A stretch of 64,000 bases of DNA, from contig NC_079877.1 of assembly GCF_029227915.1 (NCBI RefSeq), positions 18,999,851 to 19,063,850 of the forward strand. The letters are read 5' to 3'. The translations under genes were made by a program, and so were the position numbers. The notes under the pieces were generated by a model. That model ran no database searches and was not told the DNA's origin. It saw only the letters and a list, made by a program, of their open reading frames with translations. The DNA is from Hydractinia symbiolongicarpus. Its lineage: Eukaryota; Cnidaria; Hydrozoa; Anthoathecata; Hydractiniidae. Below, piece after piece: positions 48,290 through 59,664 of this stretch (the stretch's first letter is position 1; every line of letters begins with the position of its first letter).

Positions 48290-49270
48290 AAATCCATGTT
48301 ACTGCTTTTAGAAGACTATGCAAGCAGTTGCCGGTGATATAAGGGCATGGCGTCAAGGAAAACGACTTGGGACGTTGTAGTCCATTCAGACTGCAAGGAC
48401 TAGAGCCATGGCAAGTTGCGCGAACACGTGGAACCACGTAATTCACGTGTAAGGCCTTTATTAGGCCGCAAAAGCCATATTACGGCTTTTCGAAGGCTAT
48501 GCAAGCAGTTGCCGGTGATATAAGGGCATGGCGTCAAGAAAAACAACTTGGCACGTAGTAGATCATTATGACTGCAACGACTAAGCCCATGGCAACCTGT
48601 GCGGCCCCGTGCAACGACGTATTTTATGTGTAGGGCCTTAATTATGTCGTAAAAGACCATATTACTGCTTTTAGAAGGCTATGCACGTAGTTGATGGTGA
48701 TACAAGGCCATGACGCCAAGAAAACCGACTTGGAACGTTGTAGTCCATTGAGACTGAAAGGTCTAGACCAATGATACCATGCGCAGGCTTGTGGAACCAC
48801 GTAATTTACGTGTAAGGCCTTTATTAGGCCGCAAAAGCCATATTACGGCTTTTAGAAGGCTATGCACGTAGTTGACGGTGATATAAGGGCATGGCGCCAA
48901 GGCAAATGACTTTGGACGATGTAGTCCTTTGAGACTGAGAGAACTAGACCAATAGGAAGCTGCACGGACATGTGGAACCACGTAATTCACATGTAAAGCC
49001 TTAATTAGGCCGCAAAAAGCCATAATACGGCTTTTAGAAAGCTTTGCACGTAGTTGATGGTGATACAAGGCCATGACGCCAAGAAAACCGACTTGGAACG
49101 TTGTAGTCCATTGAGACTGAAAGGTCTAGACCAATGATGCCATGAGCAGTCTCGTGGAACTAAGTGATTAACGTGTAAGGCTTTTATTAGGCGGCAAGAG
49201 GCCATAGTACGGCTTTTAGAAGGCTATGCTCGTAGTTGACGTTGATATAAGGCAATGGCGCCATGGAAAA
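48290..49270 (+). repeat. Third, partial copy of the 44.3-45.3 kb segment
   Basis: Matches about 44,300-45,270 at +3,995 (22 monomers): the same AAAAATCCATGTTACTGC start, G/H monomer, AGAAAAACAACTTGGC and CTGCAACGACTAAGCCC variants, then an A-B-C run. Differences such as GGCTTTTCGAAGG for GGCTTGTCGAAGG show it is not the closest of the three copies. Confidence 0.8.
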
Positions 49271-52200
49271 CGACTTGGGACGTTGTAGATCATTAAGACT
49301 GCAAAGACTAAACCCATGGCAACCTGTGCGGACCCGTGGAACCACGTATTTTAAGTGTAGGGCCTTAAATATGTCGTAAAAGACCATATTACTGCTTTTA
49401 GAAGGCTATGCACGTAGTTGACGGTGAGAAAAGGCCATGGCGGCAAGGAAAACGACCTGGCACGTTGCGGTCAATTGAGAATGAAGGGACTAGACCAATG
49501 ATACCATGCGCAGGCTTGTGGAACCACGTAATTTACGTGTAAGGCCTTTATTAGGCCGCAAAAGCCATATTACGGCTTTTAGAAGGCTATGCACGTAGTT
49601 GACAGTGATATAAGGGCATGGCGCCAAGGCAAATGACTTTGGACGATGTAGTCCTTTGACACTGAGAGAACTAGACCAATAGGAAGCTGCACGGACATGT
49701 GGAACCACGTAATTCACGTGTAAAACCTTAATTAGGCCGCAAAAAGCCATAATACGGCTTTTAGAAAGCTTTGCACGTAGTTGATGGTGATACAAGGCCA
49801 TGACGCCAAGAAAACCGACTGGGAACGTTGTAGTCCATTGAGACTGAAAGGTCTAGACCAATGATGCCATGAGCAGTCTCGTGGAACTAAGTGATTAACG
49901 TGTAAGGCTTTTATTAGGCGGCAAGAGGCCATAGTACGGCTTTTAGAAGGCTATGCTCGTAGTTGACGTTGATATAAGGCAATGACGCCATGGAAAACGA
50001 CTTGGGACGTTGTAGATCATTATGAGTGCAAGGACTAAGCCCATGGCAACCTGTGCGGCCCCGTGCAACGACGTATTTTATGTGTAGGGCCTTAATTATG
50101 TCGTAAAAGACCATATTACTGCTTTTAGAAGGCTATGCACGTAGTTGATGGTGATACAAGGCCATGACGCCAAGAAAACCGACTTGGAACGTTGTAGTCC
50201 ATTGAGACTGAAAGGTCTAGACCAATGATGCCATGAGCAGTCTCGTGGAACTAAGTGATTAACGTGTAAGGCTTTTATTAGGCGGCAAGAGGCTATAGTA
50301 CGGCTTTTAGAAGGCTATGCTCGTAGTTAACGTTGATATAAGGCAATGGCGCCATGGAAAACGACTTGGGACGTTGTAGATCATTATGAGTGCAAGGACT
50401 AAGCCCATGGCAACCTGTGCGGCCCCGTGCAACGACGTATTTTATGTGTAGGGCCTTAATTATGTCGTAAAAGACCATATTACTGCTTTTAGAAGGCTAT
50501 GCACGTAGTTGACGGTGATATAAGGGCATGGTGCCAAGAAAAACGACTTGGCACGATGCAGTCCATTGAGAATGAAGGGACTCGACCAATGATACCATGC
50601 GCAGGCTTGTGGAACCACGTAATTTACGTGTAAGGCCTTTATTAGGCCGCAAAAGCCATATTACGGCTTTTAGAAGGCTATGCACGTAGTTGACGGTGAT
50701 ATAAGGGCATGGCGCCAAGGCAAATGACTTTGGACGATGTAGTCCTTTGAGACTGAGAGAACTAGACCAATAGGAAGCTGCACGGACATGTGGAACCACG
50801 TAATTCACGTGTAAAGCCTTAATTAGGCCGCAAAAAGCCATAATACGGCTTTTAGAAAGCTTTGCACGTAGTTGATGGTGATACAAGGCCATGACGCCAA
50901 GAAAACCGACTTGGAACGTTGTAGTCCATTGAGACTGAAAGGTCTAGACCAATGATGCCATGAGCAGTCTCGTGGAACTAGGTGATTAACGTGTAAGGCT
51001 TTTATTAGGCGGCAAGAGGCCATAGTACGGCTTTTAGAAGGCTATGCTCGTAGTTGACGTTGATATAAGGCAATGGCGCCATGGAAAACGACTTGGGACG
51101 TTGTAGATCATTAAGACTGCAAAGACTAAACCCATGGCAACCTGTGCGGACCCGTGGAACCACGTATTTTAAGTGTAGGGCCTTAAATATGTCGTAAAAG
51201 ACCATATTACTGCTTTTAGAAGGCTATGCACGTAGTTGACGGTGAGAAAAGGCCATGGCGGCAAGGAAAACGACCTGGCACGTTGCGGTCAATTGAGAAT
51301 GAAGGGACTAGACCAATGATACCATGCGCAGGCTTGTGGAACCACGTAATTTACGTGTAAGGCCTTTATTAGGCCGCAAAAGCCATATTACGGCTTTTAG
51401 AAGGCTATGCACGTAGTTGACAGTGATATAAGGGCATGGCGCCAAGGCAAATGACTTTGGACGATGTAGTCCTTTGACACTGAGAGAACTAGACCAATAG
51501 GAAGCTGCACGGACATGTGGAACCACGTAATTCACGTGTAAAACCTTAATTAGGCCGCAAAAAGCCATAATACGGCTTTTAGAAAGCTTTGCACGTAGTT
51601 GATGGTGATACAAGGCCATGACGCCAAGAAAACCGACTGGGAACGTTGTAGTCCATTGAGACTGAAAGGTCTAGACCAATGATGCCATGAGCAGTCTCGT
51701 GGAACTAAGTGATTAACGTGTAAGGCTTTTATTAGGCGGCAAGAGGCCATAGTACGGCTTTTAGAAGGCTATGCTGGTAGTTGACGTTGATATAAGGCAA
51801 TGACGCCATGGAAAACGACTTGGGACGTTGTAGATCATTATGAGTGCAAGGACTAAGCCCATGGCAACCTGTGCGGCCCCGTGCAACGACGTATTTTATG
51901 TGTAGGGCCTTAATTATGTCGTAAAAGACCATATTACTGCTTTTAGAAGGCTATGCACGTAGTTGATGGTGATACAAGGCCATGACGCCAAGAAAACCGA
52001 CTTGGAACGTTGTAGTCCATTGAGACTGAAAGGTCTAGACCAATGATGCCATGAGCAGTCTCGTGGAACTAAGTGATTAACGTGTAAGGCTTTTATTAGG
52101 CGGCAAGAGGCCATAGTACGGCTTTTAGAAGGCTATGCTCGTAGTTGACGTTGATATAAGGCAATGACGCCATGGAAAACGACTTGGGACGTTGTAGATC

Positions 52201-52440
52201 ATTATGAGTGCAAGGACTAAGCCCATGGCAACCTGTGCGGCCCCGTGCAACGACGTATTTTATGTGTAGGGCCTTAATTATGTCGTAAAAGACCATATTA
52301 CTGCTTTTAGAAGGCTATGCACGTAGTTGACGGTGATATAAGGGCATGGCGCCAAGAAAAACGACTTGGCACGATGCAGTCCATTGAGAATGAATGGACT
52401 AGACCAATGATACCATGCGCAGGCTTGTGGAACCACGTAA
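48770..52440 (+). repeat. Ten-monomer HOR (1,818 bp), two copies
   Basis: Copies ~48,770-50,587 and ~50,588-52,405, with the match tailing off near 52,440. Private variants at +1,818: CTTAAATATGTCG, ACGACCTGGCACG, GCGGTCAATTGAG, TTGACAGTGATATAAGG, CTTTGACACTGAGAG, GTAAAACCTTAATTAGG and CGACTGGGAACG. The last D monomers differ (GCAATGACGCC spread in copy 2). Confidence 0.87.
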
Positions 52441-52459
52441 TTTACGTGTAAGGCCTTTA

Positions 52460-52826
52460 TTAAGCGGCAAGAGGCCATAGATATAAGGCTTTTAGAAGGC
52501 TATGTTCGTAGTTGACGTTGATATAAGGCAATGGCGCCATGGAAAACGACTTGGGACGTTGTAGATCATTAAGACTGCAAGGACTAAACCCATGGCAACC
52601 TGTGCGGACCCGTGGAACCACGTATTTTAAGTGTAGGGCCTTAATTATGTCGTAAAAGACCATATTACTGCTTTTAGAAGGCTATGCACGTAGTTGACGG
52701 TGATATAAGGGCATGGCGCCAAAAAAAACGACTTGGCACGATGCAGTCCATTGAGAATGAAGGGACTAGATCAATGATACCATGCGCAGGCTTGTGGAAC
52801 CAGGTAATTTACGTGTAAGGCATTTA
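52460..52826 (+). repeat. C/D monomers with a 3-bp insertion shared with 62.46 kb
   Basis: The monomer joint usually written GGCCATAGTACGGC reads GGCCATAGATATAAGGC here (52,475-52,490), a net gain of 3 bp. The same change occurs at ~62,463-62,478, in a segment that also shares GAATGAATGGACTAG, so the two are copies about 9,989 bp apart. Confidence 0.85.
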
Positions 52827-55516
52827 TTAGGCCGCAAAAGCCATATTACGGCTTTTAGAAGGCTATGCACGTAGTTGACGGTGATATAATGGCATGGCGC
52901 CAAGGCAAATGACTTTGGACGATGTAGTCCTTTGAGACTGAGAGAACTGACCAATGATACAATGCGCAGGCTTCTGGAAGTACTTGATTTTGTGTAAGGC
53001 CTTTATTAGGCGGCAAGAGGCCATAGTACGGCTTTTAGAAGGCTATGCACATATTTGACGGTGATAAAAGGCCATGGAGGGAAGGAAAACGAATTGGCAC
53101 GTTGCAGTCCATTGAGAATGAAAGGACTAGACCAATGATACCATGCGCAGGCTTGTGGAACCACGTAATTCACGTGTAAGACCTTTATTAGGCCGCAAAA
53201 GCCAAGTTACGGCTTTTAGATGGGTATCCACGTAGTTAAGGGTGATATAAAGGCATGGCGCCATGCAAAACGACATGGGCCGTTGTAGATCATTATGACT
53301 GCAAGGACTAAACCCATGGCAACCTGTGCGGACCCGTGCAACGACGAATTTTATGTGTAGGGCCTTAATTATTTCGTAAAAGACCATATTACTGCTTTTA
53401 GAAGGATATGCACGTAGTTGACGGTGATATTAGGGTATGGCGCCAGGGAAAATGACTTTGGACGTTGTAGTCGTTTGAGACAGAGAGAACTAGACCAATG
53501 GTACCATTCCCAAACTCGTGGAAATACGTGATTTTCGCGTAAGGCCTTTATTAGGCGGCAAAAATCCATGTTACTGCTTTTAGAAGGCTATGCAAACAGT
53601 TGCCGGTGATATAAGGGCATGGCGTCAAGGAAAACGACTTGGGACGTTGTAGTCCATTCAGACTGCAAGGACTAGAGCCATGGCAAGTTGCGCGAACACG
53701 TGGAACAACGTAATTCACGTGTAAGGCCTTTATTAGGCCGCAAAAGCCATATTACGGCTTGTCGAAGGCTATGCAAGCAGTTGCCGGTGATATAAGGGCA
53801 TGGCGTCAAGAAAAACAACTTGGCACGTTGTAGATCATTATGACTGCAACGACTAAGCCCATGGCAACCTGTGCGGCCCCGTGCAACGACGTATTTTATG
53901 TGTAGGGCCTTAATTATGTCGTAAAAGACCATATTACTGCTTTTAGAAGGCTATGCACGTAGTTGACGGTGATATAAGGGCATGGCGCCAAGGCAAATGA
54001 CTTTGGACAATGTAGTCCTTTGAGACTGGGAGAACTAGACCAATAGGAAGCTGCACGGACATGTGGAACCACGTAATTCACGTGTAAAGCCTTAATTAGG
54101 CCGCAAAAAGCCATAATACGGCTTTTAGAAAGCTTTGCACGTAGTTGATGGTGATACAAGGCGATGACGCCAAGAAAACCGACTTGGAACGTTGTAGTCC
54201 ATTGAGACTGAAAGGTCTAGACCAATGATGCCATGAGCAGTCTCGTGGAACTAAGTGATTAACGTGTAAGGCTTTTATTAGGCGGCAAGAGGCCATAGTA
54301 CGGCTTTTAGAAGGCTATACTCGTAGTTGACGTTGATATATGGCAATGGCGCCATGGAAAACGACTTGGGACATTGTAGATCATTATGAGTGCAAGGAAT
54401 AAGCCCATGCCAACCTGTGCGGCCCCGTGCAACGACGTATTTTATGTGTAGGGCCTTAATTATGTCGTAAAAGACCATATTACTGCATTTAGAAGGCTAT
54501 GCACGTAGTTGACGGTGATATAAGGGCATGGCGCCAAGAAAAACGACTTGGCACGATGCAGTCCATTGAGAATGAAGGGACTAGATCAATGATACCATGC
54601 GCAGGCTTGTGGAACCACGAAATTTACGTGTAAGGCCTTTATTAGGCCGCAAAAGCCATATTACGGCTTTTAGAAGGCTATGCACGTAGTTGACGGTGAT
54701 ATAAGGGTATGGCGCCAGGGAAAATGACTTTGGACGTTGTAGTCCTTTGAGACAGAGAGAACTAGACCAATGGTACCATGCGCAAACTCGTGGAAATACG
54801 TGATTTTCGTGTAAGGCCTTAGTTAGGCTGCAAAATGCCATACTACGGCTTGTCGAAGGCTATGCACGCAATTGCCGGTGATATAAGAGCATGGCGTTAA
54901 GGAAAACGACTTGAGACGTTGTAGTCCATTCAGACTGCAAGGACTAGACCAATGGCAAGTTGCGCGAACACGTGGAACAACGTAATTCACGTGTAAGGCC
55001 TTAATTATGTCGTAAAAGACCATATTACGGCCTTTAGAAGGCCATGCACGTAGTGGACGATGATAAAAGGCCATGGCGCCAAGGAAAACGACTTGGCACG
55101 TTGCAGTCCATTGAGAATGAAAGGACCAGACCAATGATACAATGCGCAGGCCTCTGGAAGTACTTGATTTCGTGTAAGGCCTTTATTACGCGGCAAGAGG
55201 CCATAGTACGGCTTTTAGAAGGCTATGCACATATTTGACGGTGATAAAAGGCCATGGCGGGAAGGAAAACGAATTGGCACGTTGCAGTCCATTGAGAATG
55301 AAAGGAATAGACCAATGATACCATGCGCAGGCTTGTGGAACCACGTAATTTACGTGTAAGGCCTTTATTAGGCCGCAAAGCCATATTACCCCTTTTAGAG
55401 GGCTATGCACGTAGTTGACGGTGATATAAGGCCATGACGCCAAGGAAACCGACTTGGAACGTTGTAGTCCATTGAGACTGAATGGTCTAGACCAATAATA
55501 CCATGCGCAGGCTTGT
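52827..55516 (+). repeat. Long duplicated segment, copy 2 (~2.69 kb)
   Basis: Same monomer order as 43,560-46,430 minus one class A monomer: after the D monomer ending near 53,932 the sequence runs straight into an A/B joint (GACGGTGATATAAGGGCATGG then GACTTTGGACAATG), whereas copy 1 has an extra ATACCATGCGCAGGC monomer at 44,768. A handful of substitutions separate the rest. Confidence 0.87.
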
Positions 55517-57024
55517 GGAACCACGTAATTCACGTGTAAGACCTTTATTAGGCCGCAAAAGCCAAGTTACGGCTTTTAGAAGGGTATCCACGTAGTTAAG
55601 GGTGATATAAAGGCATGGCGCCATGGAAAACGACATTGGACGTTGTAGATCATTATGACTGCAAGGACTAAACCCATGGCAACCTGTGCAGACCCGTGCA
55701 ACGACGAATTTTATGTGTAGGGCCTTAATTATTTCGTAAAAGACCATATTACTGCTTTTAGAAGGATATGCACGTAGTTGACGGTGATATGAGGGTATGG
55801 CGCCAGGGAAAATGACTTTGGACGTTGTAGTCCTTTGAGACAGAGAGAACTAGACCAATGGGACCATGCGCAAACTCGTGGAAATACGTGATTTTCGCGA
55901 AAGGCCTTTATTAGGCGGCAAAAATCCATATTACTGCTTTTAGAAGGCTATGCAAGCAGTTGCCGGTGATATAAGGGCATGGCGTCAAGGAAAATTACTT
56001 GGGACGTTGTAGTCCATTCAGACTGCAAGGACTAGAGCCATGGCAACCTGTGCGGACACGTGGAACCACGTAATTTAAGTGTAGGGTCTTTATTAGGACG
56101 CAAAAAGCCATATTACGCCTTTTAGAAGGATATGCACGTAGTTGACGGTGATATGAGGGTATGGCGCCAGGGAAAATGACTTTGGACGTTGTAGTCCTTT
56201 GAGACAGAGAGAACTAGACCAATGGTACCATGCGCAAACTCGTGGAAATACGTGATTTTCGCGTAAGGCCTTTATTAGGCGGCAAAGATCCATATTACTG
56301 CTTTTAGAAGGCTATGCAAGCAGTTGCCGGTGATATAAGGGCATGGCGTCAAGGAAAACGACTTGGGACGTTGTAGTCCATTCAGACTGCAAGGACTAGA
56401 GCCATGGCAACCTGTGCGGACACGTGGAACCACGTAATTTAAGTGTAGGGTCTTTATTAGGCCGCAAAAACCATATTACGCCTTTTAGAAGGCTATGCAC
56501 CTAGTTGACGGTGATATAAGGGCATGGCGCCAAGGCAAATGACTATGGATGTTGTACTCCTTTGAGACAGAGAGAACTAGAGCAATGGCATCATGCGCAG
56601 ACTCGTGGAAATACGTTATTTTCGTGTAAGGCCTTAATTAGGCTGCAAAAGGCCATACTACGGCTTGTCGAAGGCTTTGCAAGCAGTTGCCGGTGATATA
56701 AGGGCATGGCGTCAAGGAAAACGACTTGGGACGTTGTAGTTCATTGGGACTGCAAGGACTAGACCAATGATACCATGCGCAGGCTTGTGGAACCACGTAA
56801 TTTACGTGTAAGGCCTTTATTAGGCGGCAAGAGGCCATAGTACGGCTTTTAGAAGGCTATGTTCGTAGTTGACGTTGATATAAGGCAATGGCGCCATGGA
56901 AAACGACTTGGGACGTTGTAGATCATTAAGACTGCAAGGACTAAACCCATGGCAACCTGTGCGGACCCGTGGAACCACGTATTTTAAGTGTAGGGCCTTA
57001 ATTATGTCGTAAAAGACCATATTA
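55517..57024 (+). repeat. D/E/G/F mixture
   Basis: D-like, E, G and F monomers; the E monomers at 55,729-55,929 and 56,093-56,293 are near-copies 364 bp apart (two-monomer offset) with GATATGAGGGTATGGCGCC. An A-class monomer joins C and D monomers from ~56,760. No gene seen. Confidence 0.78.
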
Positions 57025-58185
57025 CTGCTTTTAGAAGGCTATGCACGTAGTTGACGGTGATATAAGGGCATGGCGCCAAGGCAAATGACTTTGGACGATG
57101 TAGTCCTTTGAGACTGAGAGAACTAGACCAATAGGAAGCTGCGCGGACATGTGGAACCACGTAATTCACGTGTAAAGCCTTAATTAGGCCGCAAAAAGCC
57201 ATAATACGGCTTTTAGAAAGCTTTGCACGTATTTGATGGTGATACAAGGCCATGACGCCAAGAAAACCGACTTGGAACGTTGTAGTCCATTGCGACTGGA
57301 AGGTCTAGACCAATGATGCCATGAGCAGTCTCGTGGAACTAAGTGATTAACGTGTAAGGCCTTTATTAGGCGGCAAGAGGCCATAGTACGGCTTTTAAAA
57401 GGCTATGCACGCAATTGCCGGTGATATAAGAGCATGGCGTTAAGGAAAACGACTTGGGACGTTGTAGTCCATTCAGACTGCAAGGACTAGACCAATGGCA
57501 AGTTGCGCGAACACGTGGAACAACGTAATTCACGTGTAAGGCTTTAATTATTTCGTAAAAGACCATATTACGGCCTTCAAAAGACCATGCACGTAGTGGA
57601 CGATGATAAAAGGCCATGGCGCCAAGGAAAACGACTTGGCACGTTGCAGTCCATTGAGAATGAAAGGACCAGACCAATGATACAATGCGCAGGCCTCTGG
57701 AAGTACTTGATTTCGTGTAAGGCCTTTATTACGCGGCGAGAGGCCATAGTACGGCTTTTAGAAGGCTATGCACATATTTGACGGTGATAAAAGGCCATGG
57801 CGGGAAGGAAAACGAATTGGCACGCTGCAGTCCATTGAGAATGAAAGGACTAGACCAATGATGCCATGCGCCGGCTTGTGGAACCACGTAATTTACGTGT
57901 AAGGCCTTTATTAGGCCGCAAAGCCATATTACCCCTTTTAGAGGGCTATGGACGTAGTTGACGGTGATATAAGGCCATGACGCCTAGGAAACCGACTTGG
58001 AACGTTGTAGTCAATTGAGACTGAATGGTCTAGACCAATGATACCATGAGCAGGCTCGTGGAACTAAGTGATTAACGTGTAAGGCCTTTATTAGGCGGCA
58101 AGAGGCCATAGTACGGCTTTTAGAAGGCTATACATGTAGTTGACGGTGATATAAGGGCATGGCGCCAAGGCAAATGACTTTGGAC
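57025..58185 (+). repeat. Segment repeated 5,813 bp downstream, copy 1
   Basis: Monomers A/B, C, G/H, I, A, C-like. Matches ~62,838-64,000 at +5,813 (32 monomers), sharing GCACGTATTTGATGG, TTAAAAGGCTATGCACGC, GGCCTTCAAAAGACC, TTACGCGGCGAGAGG, GGCACGCTGCAG and ACGCCTAGGAAACC. Copies differ by single bases (for example GGACGATG versus GGAGGATG). Confidence 0.87.
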
Positions 58186-59420
58186 GATGTAGTCCTTTGA
58201 GACTGAGAGAACTGACCAATGATACAATGCGCAGGCCTCTGGAAGTACTTGATTTTGTGTAAGGCCTTTATTAGGCGACAATAGGCCAGAGTACGGCTTT
58301 TAGAAGGCTATGCACATATTTGACGGTGATAAAAGGCCATGGCGGGAAGGAAAACGAATTGGCACGTTGCAGTCCATTGAGAATGAAAGGACTAGACCAA
58401 TGATGCCATGCGCAGGCTTGTGGAACCACGTAATTTACGTGTAAGGCCTTTATTAGGCCGCAAAGCCATATTACCCCTTTTAGAGGGCTATGCACGTAGT
58501 TGACGGTGATATAAGGCCATGACGCCAAGGAAACCGACTTGGAACGTTGTAGTCCATTGAGACTGAATGGTCTAGACCAATGATACCATGAGCAGGCTCG
58601 TGGAACTAAGTGATTAACGTGTAAGGCCTTTATTAGGCGGCAAGAGGCCATAGTACGGCTTTTAGAAGGCTATGCATGTAGTTGACGGTGATATAAGGGT
58701 ATGGCGCCAAGAAAAACGACTTGGCACGATGCAGTCCATTGAGAATGAAGGGACTAGACCAATGATACCATGCGCAGGCTTCTGGAACCACGTAATTTAC
58801 GTGTAAGGCCTTTATTAGGCCGCAAAAGCCATATTACGGCTTTTAGAAGGCTATGCACGTAGTTGACGGTGATATAAGGGCATGGCGCCAAGGCAAACGA
58901 CTATGGATGTTGTACTCCTTTGAGACAGAGAGAACTAGAGCTATGGCATCATGCACAGACTCGTGGAAATACGTGATTTTCGTTTAAGGCATTAATTAGG
59001 CTGCAAAAGGCCATACTACGGCTTGTCGAAGGCTATGCAAGCAGTTGCCGGTGATATAAGGGCATGGCGTCAAGGAAAACGACTTAGGACGTTGTAGTTC
59101 ATTGGGACTGAATGGTCTAGACCAATGATACCATGAGCAGGCTCGTGGAACTAAGTGATTAACGTGTAAGGCCTTTATTAGGCGGCAAGAGGCCATAGTA
59201 CGGCTTTTAGAAGGCTATGCATGTAGTTGACGGTGATATAAGGGCATGGCTCCAAGGCAAATGACTTTGGACGATGTAGTCCTTTGAGACTGAGAGAACT
59301 GACCAATGATACAATGCGCAGGCCTCTGGAGGTACTTGATTTTGTGTAAGGCCTTTATTAGGCGAAAAGAGGCCAGAGTACGGCTTTTAGAAGGCTATGC
59401 ACATATTTGACGGTGATAAA
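58020..59420 (+). repeat. Imperfect six-monomer repeat (1,088 bp)
   Basis: C monomer plus ATGTAGTTGACGG, then A/I joint with the 2-bp deletion GAACTGACCAATG, recur at 58,020-58,330 and 59,108-59,420. The monomers between are a different set (A, G), so this is a partial HOR. Confidence 0.75.
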
Positions 59421-59664
59421 AGGCCATGGCGGGAAGGAAAACGAATTGGCACGTTGCAGTCCATTGAGAATGAAAGGACTAGACCAATAATACCATGCGT
59501 AGGCTTGTGAAACCACGTAATTCACGTGTAAGGCCTTTATTAGGCCGCAAAAGCCAAGTTACGGCTTTTAGAAGGGTATCCACGTAGTTAAGGGTGATAT
59601 AAAGGCATGGCGCAATGGAAAACGACATGGGACGTTGTAGATCATTATGACTGCAAGGACTAAA

